Below, piece after piece: positions 33,421 to 42,977 of a stretch of 64,000 bases of DNA. The notes under the pieces were generated by a model. It saw only the letters and a program-made list of their open reading frames with translations. It was not told the origin of the DNA and made no database searches. This stretch comes from Roseovarius gaetbuli. Its GTDB lineage: Bacteria > Pseudomonadota > Alphaproteobacteria > Rhodobacterales > Rhodobacteraceae. A program made the translations under genes and the position numbers. The stretch is taken from positions 1 through 64,000 of the forward strand of contig NZ_FWFJ01000010.1 in NCBI RefSeq assembly GCF_900172365.1, written 5' to 3'. The stretch's first letter is position 1. Each line of letters starts with the position of its first letter.

Positions 33421-34342
33421 ATCGCAGGGCCTCGGCGTCGCCCGGTATTGCGAAAACCTTGAGAGCGTCGACCACGAACGGGCCGCTCATGATTTCGTTC
33501 ACGGCGGTTGACAGCCACTCTTGCACCTGCGCCCGCAGCGCGAACTCGCCATGCGCCAGTTCCAGAAAGCGTCGCAGCGCGTTTGAACGCACGCGGCCCG
33601 GCGGCGTGACCGTGGAAACGCCGCCCTTGCGAAGCGCCCAGTCGGGAACAAATTGCTTCAGGCGCCCTGCGGCAAGGTCTTCTTTCAACAGGAAATCAGG
33701 CAGAACCGCATAGGCCTGACACTCGGCGACAAAGGCCCGCATCGCCAGCGTGTTGTTCATCTCACTGATGATAAGGGCTTTCGCGGTTCCGCTCTTGTCG
33801 CCCTTGGTGAAGGTCCATTCGCTTTTGCCCGCGAACACCTTGGCACGGACAAACGGCAGGACGGATAGATCGGCGGGCGTCTCGACCTTGGCTTTTGCAA
33901 AGGTCTCTGCCAAGCAGACGGCGATTTCTTCGAAGTCCAGAAGCTTGCGCGCCAGGTTGCTGGATTCTGCCAGCCAGCCCACGCGGAACGACAGATCAAA
34001 GCGGCCCTCGATGATGTGGATACGCTCGTCCGACAGTTGCAGGTCGATGGTCACCTCTGGATAGGTCTCGCGGAAACAGGCGGCAAAGGGCGCGACAAAG
34101 GTGATGCCGTAGTCGACCGATGCTGCGATGCGCAGCCTGCCGCGCGGTTTCCGGTCGCGGTCCTGTACGCGCTCGTAAGCGGTGTTTGCCTGGGTCAGCG
34201 CCGAGGTTTTTGCCATCGCGATGCTGGACGAGGTGGAAAGGCCAACGCAGTTCCACACGATTTTCAAAGTCGGGTACTGAGGGGGCATTGTTGCGGCTGA
34301 TCTCTGAGCCTGGCGGGTCGTGACCTTGGCTCCGCATGGCAT
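33344..34342 (-). pseudogene. LysR-family regulator lacking its DNA-binding domain (probable 5'-truncated gene)
   Basis: From about residue 70 the protein is a complete LysR substrate-binding domain (RKPRGRLRIAASVDYGITFV, DLSFRVGWLAESSNLARKLL, GRLKQFVPDWALRKGGVSTV). In an intact LysR protein the 65 residues before this would hold the winged HTH. Here the N-terminus (MPCGAKVTTRQAQRSAATMP) shows no HTH, and neither other minus-strand frame upstream supplies one. A weak match to the linker after the HTH (TSALTQANTAYERV) remains. The gene is probably decayed by truncation. Confidence 0.65.
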
Positions 34343-34546
34343 CCGCGATCAGCGACCGTGAAACCCGTCGCGTCAGGCGCGGCGATGGGGGGCGTCTTTA
34401 TACGTACCAACTGTCCTGCCTCGATATGTCTCACACCTCGGCAGTACATGTTTGGCCCGCTTTTATTCGGGGGCCTTTCTTTATCTGCTTTCACAAAAGC
34501 CCCAGACGCACTAGGCATCCCTATCATTGCAAACCCGGGACCAGTC

Positions 34547-35083
34547 ATGGCGCAAAAAGCCACCATTTATAAAGTCGAACTTACCGTCTCCGATATGGAT
34601 CGTCACTATTATGAGACCCATAAACTGACCGTTGCCAAACATCCGTCGGAGACGGATGAACGGTTGATGGTGCGCCTTCTCGCGTTTGCCCTGAATGCCG
34701 ATGAGCAGTTGGAGCTGACCAAGGGCCTTTCAACGGACGACGAGCCCGACATTTGGCAGAAAAGCCTGAGTGACGAACTGGAGCTTTGGGTGGCACTGGG
34801 GCTTCCCAGCGAGAAGGTCGTGCGTCAATCCTGTGGCAAGGCCGACAAGGTGATTGTCTATTGCTACGGCGGCCGGACCGCCGAGATGTGGTGGGAGAAG
34901 ATCAAGAACAGCACCACCCGTTTTGATAATCTTCAGGTCGTCAATTTCTCAGAACAAGATACCGGTGATCTGGCGAACCTGGCAAGTCGGTCGATGAAGC
35001 TTCAGGTCAACATTCAGGACGGCGATGTCATGGTCAGCATTGATGACAGCATCGTTTATCTTACCCCGGTCCAATGGAAATGA
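34547..35083 (+). CDS. yaeQ: YaeQ-family protein
   Basis: This 178-residue protein has the YaeQ PD-(D/E)XK-like fold signatures: MAQKATIYKVELTVSDMDRH, HPSETDERLMVRLLAFAL, DEPDIWQKSLSDELELWVAL and NLASRSMKLQVNIQDGDVMV. YaeQ was once proposed to compensate for loss of RfaH, but its role is unresolved. The start at 34547 matches the family; 63 residues of in-frame upstream extension look non-coding. The 204 bases upstream hold no other gene I can support. Confidence 0.88.
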   Translation: MAQKATIYKVELTVSDMDRHYYETHKLTVAKHPSETDERLMVRLLAFALNADEQLELTKGLSTDDEPDIWQKSLSDELELWVALGLPSEKVVRQSCGKADKVIVYCYGGRTAEMWWEKIKNSTTRFDNLQVVNFSEQDTGDLANLASRSMKLQVNIQDGDVMVSIDDSIVYLTPVQWK

Positions 35084-35411
35084 CGCTGATCATTGACCGT
35101 CGAGCGGCTCACAACGCGCACGATGGTCCGGACGAGCGATTGCAGCGTCGATGACGGATGTCCGCTGAATTGACGGATCTGCGTTGCCAAGTGACATCGA
35201 ACGTACTCAGATATGGCCTGCCAGCAACCGCTGAAGACAAGCAGCATCACAGCGCGGATGACGACGACGAAGGCCCGGTGTGGGGCGAAAACGAATAGCC
35301 CTCAACGGCCCATACACCATCCACACGTCACCCCGTTTTTGTGTTTTTGACCCGGAGAGACTGCCGGACAGGCTTTGACGATGCTATGCTGGGCCTAAAG
35401 GGGAACGAAAA
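35084..35411. other. Intergenic stretch with a doubtful 46-codon ORF
   Basis: No confident gene is seen. A plus-strand frame at 35158-35298 starts MSAELTDLRCQVTSNVLRYG and ends in an acidic tail (SADDDDEGPVWGENE) before TAG. It lacks a clear ribosome-binding site and may be the end of a decayed gene. An AGGGGAA site just before 35412 serves the next gene. Confidence 0.4.
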
Positions 35412-36215
35412 GTGCCACATGTTGACCTGAACGGAGCGCATATTCACTTTGCCGATACTGGCGGCGACGCAGAGGCGATCGTGTTTTCGCATGGCCTTTT
35501 GATGAGCGGGGCGATGTTTGACAAACAGGTCGCCCATTTCCGGGAGGGCTATCGCTGTATCACCTTCGGTCACCGCGGGCAGGGCCAGAGCGGCGTGACG
35601 ACCGATGGCTACGACATGGACAGGCTCACGCAGGATGCGGCGGCGCTTATCGGGCACCTCGGTGTTGCGCCCTGTCATTTTGTCGGGCTGAGCATGGGCG
35701 GATTTGTCGGCATGCGCCTGGCCGCGCGCAACCCCGAGATGCTGAAATCGCTGACCCTGCTCAATACCTCTGCCGCGCCCGAGGCGCCCGAGAACGGGCC
35801 GAAATACCGGCTGCTCAATTTCGTGGCCCGTTGGGTCGGGCTCTGGGCGGTTGTGGGGCGCGTCATGCCGATCCTGTTCGGTCGGAGTTTTCTCAACGAT
35901 CCGGCGCGCGTGCCTGAAAGGGCGCAATGGGCCAAGGCCATCGCCAGCAATCACCGGATTGGCATCACGCGGGCAGTACAGGGTGTGATTGCCCGTGAGG
36001 GCTGCGGCGATCTTTTGGGCAAGATCACGATACCTGTCGGCATCGGAGCCGGACAAGAGGATGTCGCCACCGAGCCCGAGAAATCCGACCAGATGCATGC
36101 GGCGATCAAGGGATCGGAGCTGATCGTTTTTCCGGGCACGGGCCACTCGTCATCCATCGAGTCACCGGGGCTGGTCAATGACCTGATCGAGCGGACGATC
36201 ACGCGCTCGACATAA
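35412..36215 (+). CDS. Alpha/beta hydrolase (3-oxoadipate enol-lactonase-like)
   Basis: This 267-residue protein opens with GTG (35412), with AGGGGAA seven bases upstream. The oxyanion region is VFSHGLLMSGAMFDK, the nucleophile elbow FVGLSMGGFVGMRL (Ser in GLSMGG), and the catalytic His is in FPGTGHSSSIE. The layout resembles PcaD/BioH-type carboxylesterases, but no protocatechuate genes are adjacent, so the substrate is unknown. Confidence 0.83.
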   Translation: MPHVDLNGAHIHFADTGGDAEAIVFSHGLLMSGAMFDKQVAHFREGYRCITFGHRGQGQSGVTTDGYDMDRLTQDAAALIGHLGVAPCHFVGLSMGGFVGMRLAARNPEMLKSLTLLNTSAAPEAPENGPKYRLLNFVARWVGLWAVVGRVMPILFGRSFLNDPARVPERAQWAKAIASNHRIGITRAVQGVIAREGCGDLLGKITIPVGIGAGQEDVATEPEKSDQMHAAIKGSELIVFPGTGHSSSIESPGLVNDLIERTITRST

Positions 36216-36239
36216 CGCCTTTTGCTCGCAATGGGCCGC

Positions 36240-36542
36240 TCAGAGCTTGCGCAGATAGGCCCATGAGACATAGCCCTTGAGGCCAGGCGCCCGATCCAGC
36301 GAGACCTTGCACCAGCGGGTGCCGCCGGTCTGCTGACAGCTGCGCACGCGCAGCACGGTTGCATTGGGAAGGCCGACGATCACGATAAACCCGGTGCCGG
36401 GCCCGCCCCGCATTTTCAGCATATCGCCGTCCTCGACGCCGAAAACCTCGTATTTCCCAAGCGAGGCCGCCGTTGCGGGCGCCGCACCCAGGGTGAACCC
36501 TGTCAAAACTGTCGCCAAGGCGATCAAGACGGTTCTGCGCAT
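36240..36542 (-). CDS. Exported SH3-like domain protein
   Basis: This is a 100-residue protein. A signal peptide (MRRTVLIALATVLTGFTLGA, cleavage after about residue 25 at ATA-AS) precedes one bacterial SH3 domain with MLKMRGGPGTGFIVIVGLPN and VSLDRAPGLKGYVSWAYLRK. Such domains bind peptidoglycan or proteins in the periplasm. It lies downstream of, and in the same direction as, the SDR gene. Confidence 0.8.
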   Translation of the reverse strand: MRRTVLIALATVLTGFTLGAAPATAASLGKYEVFGVEDGDMLKMRGGPGTGFIVIVGLPNATVLRVRSCQQTGGTRWCKVSLDRAPGLKGYVSWAYLRKL

Positions 36543-36593
36543 CGCTTTCTCCTGTTTCCTGCTTTGGGGACGACCCTGGCGGGCCAGACCGCC

Positions 36594-37346
36594 CTAGAAC
36601 TGCCCGCCCGCGATCTCGATGGCCTGACCGTTGATGCTCTGTGATCCCGGCCCACACAGCCAAAGCACCGCCTGTGCCACCTCGTCGGGCGCGATCAGGC
36701 GGTTGTGGCGGTTGGCGCTGACCATCATGGCGCGGGCCTCGTCTTCGCTCACGCCGGCGCGCTCGGAAATGGCGGTGACGTTGCGGCTTACGATTTCGGT
36801 GTCGACATAGCCCGGACAGATCGCGTTGAAGGTGAACGGCGTGCCAAGGTAATCCTCGCTGAGCGCGCGGATCAGGCCGATCATGCCATGTTTGCTGGCC
36901 GAATAGGCCGCCGCACCCTTCAGGCCCTTGAGCCCGGCAATCGAGGAAATCGCGATCACCCGGCCCCAATCGGTGCCGCGCATGCCGCCCAGACATTCGC
37001 GCACCGTGTAAAACGCGCCGTCAAGGTTGGTGCCCATCACCTTGCGCCAAAAGGCCGCATCGGTCTTGTGAACGGCGCGCCCCTCGGCGATGCCGGCATT
37101 GGGGATGCAGATCTGGACCGGGCCGCGCTCGGCCACGGCGCGCGCCACGCCCGAGACAACCTGCGCCTCGTCGCTGACGTCCATAGCCAGCGGGTAAAGC
37201 CCGTTTCCGGCGACATTTTGCAGCACGCTTTCGCGCCGTCCGGTGATGGTGACCTCGGCGCCGACCCCGGCGAGGGCGCGGGCAATCGCGAGGCCGATGC
37301 CGCTTCCGCCGCCAGTGATCAGCGCGTGTTTTCCGTTCAGTGTCAT
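36594..37346 (-). CDS. Short-chain dehydrogenase/reductase (3-hydroxybutyrate dehydrogenase-like)
   Basis: This 250-residue classical SDR has TGGGSGIGLAIARAL (residues 11-25), PNAG motif (CIPNAGIAEG), catalytic Ser-Tyr-Lys (ISSIAG and AYSASKHG) and the C-terminal LCGPGSQSINGQAIEIAGGQ. TGRRES after beta-2 suggests NADP preference. A SDR with NRHNRLIAPDEVA and a C-terminal GGQF resembles 3-hydroxybutyrate or 3-hydroxyacyl reductases, but the substrate is not certain. Confidence 0.82.
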   Translation of the reverse strand: MTLNGKHALITGGGSGIGLAIARALAGVGAEVTITGRRESVLQNVAGNGLYPLAMDVSDEAQVVSGVARAVAERGPVQICIPNAGIAEGRAVHKTDAAFWRKVMGTNLDGAFYTVRECLGGMRGTDWGRVIAISSIAGLKGLKGAAAYSASKHGMIGLIRALSEDYLGTPFTFNAICPGYVDTEIVSRNVTAISERAGVSEDEARAMMVSANRHNRLIAPDEVAQAVLWLCGPGSQSINGQAIEIAGGQF

Positions 37347-37429
37347 CTTGCCTCCGCCATATCTGGCGTTACTCTAACGCTCTGCCGTGAACTGGCAACC
37401 GCTGCGCGGCGATCACAGGGGAAAGAATC

Positions 37430-37882
37430 GTGTTGAAATGGATAGATATGCCGCCAGTGTGGCTTCTGGCGTTTTTGGGCCTGGCGTGGATGCAGGCGAC
37501 ATACCTGCCCATGTGGTTTGATTTCGGCGGGGCGTGGTCTGATTTGGTCGGCGGCCTTCTGGTTGGCGGAGGGGTGTTGCTGATCGTGCTGGCCGCCTCA
37601 GAGTTTCGCCGCCACCGCACCACCATCGTGCCGCACCAAGAGGCGGAGCGGCTGATTCAATCGGGGATTTTCACCCGCTCGCGCAATCCGATCTATCTTG
37701 GCGACGCCCTGATCCTGGCCGGGCTTATCCTGCGGTGGGACGCGGTTTTGGCGCTGCCACTGATTCCCATCTTCGTCTGGATCATTGAAAAACGCTTTAT
37801 TATCCCCGAAGAAAACCGGCTAAGACGAAAGTTTCGGATGGATTTTGCCAAATATTGTGACAAAACCCGGCGTTGGGCCTGA
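37430..37882 (+). CDS. Isoprenylcysteine carboxyl methyltransferase (ICMT)-family membrane protein
   Basis: This 150-residue membrane protein has three to four hydrophobic segments and the ICMT/phospholipid N-methyltransferase signature near the C-terminus (FTRSRNPIYLGDALILAGLI, then EKRFIIPEENRLRRKF). The substrate is unknown in bacteria. The start is GTG at 37430 behind AGGGGAAAG; TTG one codon later and ATG at codon 7 are alternatives. Confidence 0.82.
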   Translation: MLKWIDMPPVWLLAFLGLAWMQATYLPMWFDFGGAWSDLVGGLLVGGGVLLIVLAASEFRRHRTTIVPHQEAERLIQSGIFTRSRNPIYLGDALILAGLILRWDAVLALPLIPIFVWIIEKRFIIPEENRLRRKFRMDFAKYCDKTRRWA

Positions 37883-38009
37883 GGGGCGCGACAATCTTGG
37901 TGTCGCCTCTCACGGATTTGTGTGAAATAACGACCTTCGGGAATAGGAAACCGGCACCTGCAAAACGCGGGGCCACAGGATACGTGATCTGCCAAAGGGG
38001 GACACAGCA

Positions 38010-39584
38010 TTGAAGATCGGAACGCCAAAGGAAGTGCTTGAGGGCGAGAACAGGGTGGCGATGACGCCTGAATCGGCCCTGCAACTGCAAAAACTCGGCC
38101 ATAGCTGCGCGATTGAGACCGGGGCGGGCGTGCGTGCCGGCTTCTCGGATGAGGCCTATCAAGAGGCCGGGGTGGAAATCGTCAAGACCGCCGCTGCGCT
38201 TTGGAAAAACAGCGATATCATCGCCAAGGTGCGCATTCCCACCGACACCGAGGTCAAGCGGCTGAGCGAAGGCCAGACCCTGATTTCGTTCTTCAATCCC
38301 GGCGGGAATGAAAAACAGCTCAAGATGGCCGCCGACAAGGGCGCGACCGTTGTGGCGATGGAAATGGTGCCCCGCATCAGCCGGGCCCAGAAGATGGATG
38401 CGCTCAGCTCGATGGCGAACATCGCCGGCTATCGCGCCGTGATCGAGGCCAGCAACAACTTCGGCCGCTTCTTCACCGGTCAGATCACCGCTGCGGGCAA
38501 GGTGCCCCCGGCCAAGGTGCTTGTGGTCGGCGCCGGCGTTGCCGGTCTGGCCGCGATCGGCACCTCGACCTCGCTTGGCGCGATCACCTATGCGTTCGAC
38601 GTGCGCCCCGAAGTGGCCGAGCAGGTCGAATCGATGGGCGCAGAGTTCGTCTATCTGGATTTCGAGGAAGAGGCCAAGGACGGCGCCGCCACGGGCGGCT
38701 ATGCCTCTGTCTCAAGCCCCGAGTTCCGCGAGGCGCAGCTTGCCAAGTTCCGCGAACTGGCCCCCGAGGTCGATATCGTGATCACCACGGCGCTTATCCC
38801 GAACCGCGAAGCGCCCGAGCTTTGGACCGAAGACATGGTCGCCTCGATGAAGCGCGGCTCGGTGATTGTCGATCTGGCGGCGGAAAAGGGCGGCAACTGC
38901 AAGCTGACCGTGATGGACGAGAAGATTGTCACCGACAACGGCGTGACGATCATCGGCTATACCGATTTCCCAAGCCGGATGGCGGCGCAGGCCTCGACGC
39001 TTTATGCCACCAACATCCGTCACATGATGACAGACCTCACGCCGGACAAGGACGGTGTCGTCAATCACAACATGGAAGATGACGTGATCCGGGGCGCGAC
39101 CGTGACCCATGACCACGCCGTCACCTTCCCGCCGCCACCGCCCAAGGTGGCCGCGATTGCCGCGCAGCCCAAGAAGGAAACGCCAAAGGAGCTGACACCC
39201 GAGGAAAAGCGCGCCAAGGAAATGGCCGCTTTCAAGGCGCAGACCAAAAATCAGGTTACCCTGCTCGTGGTCGGGGCTGTCCTGCTTTTGAGTGTGGGGC
39301 TTGTCGCCCCGGCCAGCTTCATGCAGCACTTCATCGTCTTCGTGCTGGCGGTTTTCGTTGGCTTCCAGGTGATCTGGAACGTGTCGCATTCGCTGCATAC
39401 GCCGCTGATGGCGGTCACCAATGCGATTTCGTCGATCATCATTCTTGGCGCGCTGATGCAGATCGGATCGGGGTCTTTCCTCGTGATTTTGCTTGCCGCG
39501 CTCTCGGTCTTCATGGCCGGTATCAACATATTCGGCGGTTTCATGGTCACACGGCGCATGCTCGCCATGTTCCAGAAATCGTAA
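38010..39584 (+). CDS. pntA: NAD(P) transhydrogenase subunit alpha
   Basis: This 524-residue subunit carries the NAD-binding domain I ([40 protein letters not shown]) and four membrane helices at the C-terminus (from about 405: [20 protein letters not shown] and following). It couples hydride transfer between NADH and NADP+ to proton flow. The alpha subunit is of the undivided E. coli type rather than split into PntAA/PntAB. The start is TTG at 38010 with AAAGGGGG upstream. pntB begins 13 bases downstream. Confidence 0.95.
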   Translation: MKIGTPKEVLEGENRVAMTPESALQLQKLGHSCAIETGAGVRAGFSDEAYQEAGVEIVKTAAALWKNSDIIAKVRIPTDTEVKRLSEGQTLISFFNPGGNEKQLKMAADKGATVVAMEMVPRISRAQKMDALSSMANIAGYRAVIEASNNFGRFFTGQITAAGKVPPAKVLVVGAGVAGLAAIGTSTSLGAITYAFDVRPEVAEQVESMGAEFVYLDFEEEAKDGAATGGYASVSSPEFREAQLAKFRELAPEVDIVITTALIPNREAPELWTEDMVASMKRGSVIVDLAAEKGGNCKLTVMDEKIVTDNGVTIIGYTDFPSRMAAQASTLYATNIRHMMTDLTPDKDGVVNHNMEDDVIRGATVTHDHAVTFPPPPPKVAAIAAQPKKETPKELTPEEKRAKEMAAFKAQTKNQVTLLVVGAVLLLSVGLVAPASFMQHFIVFVLAVFVGFQVIWNVSHSLHTPLMAVTNAISSIIILGALMQIGSGSFLVILLAALSVFMAGINIFGGFMVTRRMLAMFQKS

Positions 39585-39597
39585 GGGGGCAGGTCTA

Positions 39598-41031
39598 ATG
39601 GATTACGGTTTTACAACGGCCGCATATGTGGTCGCGGCTATCCTTTTCATCCTGAGCCTTGGCGGTCTGTCGGGTCAGGAAAGCGCAAAACGCGCGGTCT
39701 GGTATGGCATTGCAGGCATGGCTCTGGCCGTGGCGGCAACGCTTGTTGGCCCCGGCTCGGGTCTTTGGGTCTTGTCTGCGGTGCTGATCGCGGCGGGCGG
39801 GACCATCGGTTATTTCGTGGCGCAACGCGTGCAGATGACCGAGATGCCACAGCTTGTGGCGGCAATGCACAGCCTTGTCGGCCTTGCCGCCGTCTTCGTG
39901 GGGTTCAACGCGCATATCGAGCTGAACAATGTTCTGGCCATGAGCCATGACGCGCGCGAGGGCCTGGAAGGATTTGCGGCGCTTCTGGCCCATAAATCCC
40001 CGGTCGAGCAGTCGATCCTGCGGGTCGAGGTGTTTCTCGGCATCTTCATCGGGGCGGTGACATTCACCGGCTCGATCATCGCCTATGGCAAGCTTGCGGG
40101 CAAGGTCGACACGGCGGCGAAAAAGCTGCCCGGCGGTCATGTCCTTAATGCCAGTGCTGCGACGATTTCGGTGCTCTGCCTGATCTGGTACTTCAACACC
40201 GGTGGCTTTTTGCCGCTGGCCCTGATGACGCTTGCGGCGCTGTTCATCGGCTATCACCTGATCATGGGCATCGGCGGCGCCGACATGCCCGTGGTTGTGT
40301 CGATGCTCAACAGCTATTCCGGCTGGGCGGCGGCGGCGATCGGGTTCAGCCTTGGCAATGACCTCTTGATCGTGGTCGGCGCGCTTGTCGGCTCGTCCGG
40401 TGCGATCCTGTCGTACATCATGTGCAAGGCGATGAACCGTTCGTTCATCTCTGTGATCCTCGGCGGCTTTGGTGGCCCCGCAGGCGAGCAGATGGCGGTT
40501 GAAGGCGAGCAGATCGCGATTGACGCCGATGGCGTTGCCGCAGCTCTGAATGAGGCCGACAGCATCATCATCATCCCCGGCTATGGCATGGCCGTGGCGC
40601 AGGCCCAACAGGCGGTGAGCGAGCTTACCAGCAAGCTGCGTGCACGCGGCAAGAACGTGCGCTTTGCCATCCACCCGGTCGCGGGGCGTCTGCCGGGGCA
40701 TATGAACGTGCTTCTGGCCGAAGCGCGTGTGCCCTATGACATCGTAATGGAAATGGACGAGATCAACGATGATTTCCCCAGCACGGATGTGGCCATCGTC
40801 ATCGGCTCAAACGACATCGTGAACCCGGCCGCCCAGGAAGACCCCAACAGCCCCATCGCCGGCATGCCGGTTTTGGAATGCTGGAAGGCGAAACAGGTGT
40901 TCGTGTCCAAGCGCGGACAGGGTACCGGGTATTCCGGCATCGAAAACCCGCTGTTCTACAAGGAAAACACTCGCATGTTCTATGGCGACGCCAAGGACAG
41001 CGTGTCCAGCCTGTTGTCCAAGATCGACTGA
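39598..41031 (+). CDS. pntB: NAD(P) transhydrogenase subunit beta
   Basis: This 477-residue subunit has an N-terminal membrane domain of about nine helices, starting [20 protein letters not shown], and the C-terminal NADP-binding domain III ([57 protein letters not shown]). The start is the ATG after GGGGGCAGGTCTA. A strong hairpin terminator follows. Confidence 0.95.
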   Translation: MDYGFTTAAYVVAAILFILSLGGLSGQESAKRAVWYGIAGMALAVAATLVGPGSGLWVLSAVLIAAGGTIGYFVAQRVQMTEMPQLVAAMHSLVGLAAVFVGFNAHIELNNVLAMSHDAREGLEGFAALLAHKSPVEQSILRVEVFLGIFIGAVTFTGSIIAYGKLAGKVDTAAKKLPGGHVLNASAATISVLCLIWYFNTGGFLPLALMTLAALFIGYHLIMGIGGADMPVVVSMLNSYSGWAAAAIGFSLGNDLLIVVGALVGSSGAILSYIMCKAMNRSFISVILGGFGGPAGEQMAVEGEQIAIDADGVAAALNEADSIIIIPGYGMAVAQAQQAVSELTSKLRARGKNVRFAIHPVAGRLPGHMNVLLAEARVPYDIVMEMDEINDDFPSTDVAIVIGSNDIVNPAAQEDPNSPIAGMPVLECWKAKQVFVSKRGQGTGYSGIENPLFYKENTRMFYGDAKDSVSSLLSKID

Positions 41032-41054
41032 TCACGACATTGGACGGATCTTTG

Positions 41055-41085
41055 AAGGGGCGCTCTTAACGGGGCGCCCCTTTTG
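41055..41085 (+). terminator. Rho-independent terminator after pntAB
   Basis: GGGGCGC (41057-41063) pairs with GCGCCCC (41074-41080) across a 10-base loop, followed by TTTT (41081-41084). It lies 25 bases after the pntB stop. Confidence 0.8.
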
Positions 41086-41106
41086 CATGCGATAGGCATG
41101 GCGTGA

Positions 41107-41140
41107 CCGGCGGATTTTGAGTATTTTTGCCAAGAAGAAG
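41107..41140 (+). repeat. Interspersed intergenic repeat, copy D (core only)
   Basis: CCGGCGGATTTTGAGTATTT followed by TTGCCAAGAAGAAG matches the repeat core. It sits between the pntAB terminator and the DUF3422 gene, with no adjacent GC hairpin of the copy A/E type. Confidence 0.65.
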
Positions 41141-41256
41141 CCCGAACCCTGTGCAGTATACGATTGTGTGCCGCTAAATCATTGGAATTTATGGAAAAAC
41201 TCTTTTGTGGGCTCGGTGAAGCGGCTATGAAGCCGATGAGTTAAGGAGAGCGGCCC

Positions 41257-42537
41257 ATGCCACCGATAGAAGACCATCCGCTGCGTTATGAGCTGGCCAA
41301 CGAGTTGCACGCGCGCCCGTTTCCATCGCTGAGCGCGCCCTGTACGGCGGCCTATCTGGCGATCAAGCAGCCGCATGATGCGGCCAAACGGGATCGCGGG
41401 GCGGATTTGGCGCATCTTGTCGCTTTGCTTGATCGCTATGGCGCGGGCCATCCACAGCCCGGCGCGACGCATTATTCGGGCAAGATCGGGCGGCATGTCC
41501 TGAAGTGGGAAAGCCATACCGAATTTGTGACCTACACGGTGTTTACCGAAGGGGTTAGCACGCGCCCCTTTGATCCGGCTGATTTCGAGGTCTTTCCCGC
41601 CGAGTGGCTTGCCGCGTCGCCGGGGATGCGGGTGACCTCGGCCTTGATCCGGGTGACGCCCTGGAAGAACAAGGAGCAGACCCGCGATGAAACCGATCAG
41701 TGGTTTGTCTCGGAAAGCGTGGCGGTGGCGCGGGTGCTGGATGATGCGGCCGTGATCGCGGGGGATTTCCGGATTGATACGGCGGGGCATCTGCGGTTTT
41801 CGGTGAGCGTCGCCCCGAACACCGGTGCGCGCCGGATCGGGCGGATCGTGCAGCGTCTGTGCGAGATCGAGACCTATAAGTCGATGTCGATGCTGGGCTT
41901 TGCGCGGGTGCGCGAAATGGGTCGCCAGATGGGCGAGACCGACAGCCAGCTGAGCCGTCTGATCGGCGATATGACCGGCGGCACGCAGCCCGCCGAGGAA
42001 ACGCTTCAGGATTTGCTGCATGTATCGGCCGAGCTTGAATCGCTGGTGGCGCAATCCTCGTTCCGCTTCGGCGCGACGGCCGCCTATGAGCAGATCGTCA
42101 ATCAGCGCATCAGCGTGCTGCGCGAGGAACGCTTCGAGGGGCGCCAGACCTTCGCCGAGTTCATGATGCGCCGCTACGAGCCCGCGATGCGCACGGTGCG
42201 CGCCACCAAGGAAAGGCTGGATGCCATGGCGGATCGGGCGATGCGCGCGGGCGAGTTGCTGCGCACGCGGGTGGATGTGGAGCGCAGCGCGCAGAACCAG
42301 ATTTTGCTGGAAAGCATGGACAAGCGCGCCGATCTGCAACTGCGTCTGCAGCGCACGGTTGAGGGGCTGTCTGTCGTCGCGATCAGCTATTACGCGGTGT
42401 CGCTGGCGGGCTATCTGCTTTATCCGCTGACCGGGGTTCTCGGGCTGAGCAAGGGGATGATCACCGCTGCGGTCACCCTTCCGGTGGTCGTGCTTGTCTG
42501 GTGGATGGTACAGCGTATTCGCAAAAAGCTTCATTGA
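41257..42537 (+). CDS. DUF3422 membrane-anchored protein
   Basis: This is a 426-residue protein. The N-terminal LRYELANELHARPFPSLSAP and the following HLVALLDRYGAGHPQPGATH are typical of DUF3422. A long helical middle carries heptad-like segments (about 200-370), and two membrane helices close the protein (SVVAISYYAVSLAGYLLYPL and ITAAVTLPVVVLVWWMVQRI). The function is unknown. AAGGAGAG lies 8 bases before the ATG. Confidence 0.85.
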   Translation: MPPIEDHPLRYELANELHARPFPSLSAPCTAAYLAIKQPHDAAKRDRGADLAHLVALLDRYGAGHPQPGATHYSGKIGRHVLKWESHTEFVTYTVFTEGVSTRPFDPADFEVFPAEWLAASPGMRVTSALIRVTPWKNKEQTRDETDQWFVSESVAVARVLDDAAVIAGDFRIDTAGHLRFSVSVAPNTGARRIGRIVQRLCEIETYKSMSMLGFARVREMGRQMGETDSQLSRLIGDMTGGTQPAEETLQDLLHVSAELESLVAQSSFRFGATAAYEQIVNQRISVLREERFEGRQTFAEFMMRRYEPAMRTVRATKERLDAMADRAMRAGELLRTRVDVERSAQNQILLESMDKRADLQLRLQRTVEGLSVVAISYYAVSLAGYLLYPLTGVLGLSKGMITAAVTLPVVVLVWWMVQRIRKKLH

Positions 42538-42590
42538 TCATTTGCGCTCGAAGGCAGACGATGTAAGCTCGGGCTTTCAAGCGCGAGGTC

Positions 42591-42935
42591 ATGCCAATGC
42601 CTTTTCCCGATTTCATTATGGGTTTTCCAGCAATCGACGTGCCGTTTTCCGAAGATGTCGTGCAGACCCGCGCGATCCGCTCGGATGATGGTCTATGCGT
42701 CTTTTTCACCTTCCTGCAGGATATGGAATTGCCGCCCCATAGCCACGGGGCGCAGTGGGGCACCGTGGTCGAGGGCGAGATCGAGTTCACCATCGGGGGC
42801 GAAACCCGGACCTATGGCCCCGGTGACAGCTATTGCATTCCCGCCGACGTGGTGCATGGCGCGATGATCAAGGCGGGCACGCGCGTGATCGACGTCTTCT
42901 CAGAGCCGGATCGCTATCCGATCAAAACGCCATAG
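42591..42935 (+). CDS. Cupin-domain protein
   Basis: This 114-residue single cupin contains the two cupin motifs: PPHSHGAQWGTVVEGEIEF (metal-binding His and Glu candidates) and GDSYCIPADVVHGAMIKAG (His). The substrate or ligand is unknown. A second ATG at 42597 would shorten it by two residues. It is convergent with the SHMT-like gene. Confidence 0.82.
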   Translation: MPMPFPDFIMGFPAIDVPFSEDVVQTRAIRSDDGLCVFFTFLQDMELPPHSHGAQWGTVVEGEIEFTIGGETRTYGPGDSYCIPADVVHGAMIKAGTRVIDVFSEPDRYPIKTP

Positions 42936-42977
42936 CCCTTTCGCGCGCGGCGCGCCCGCAAGAGCGCGAAGAGCGGC

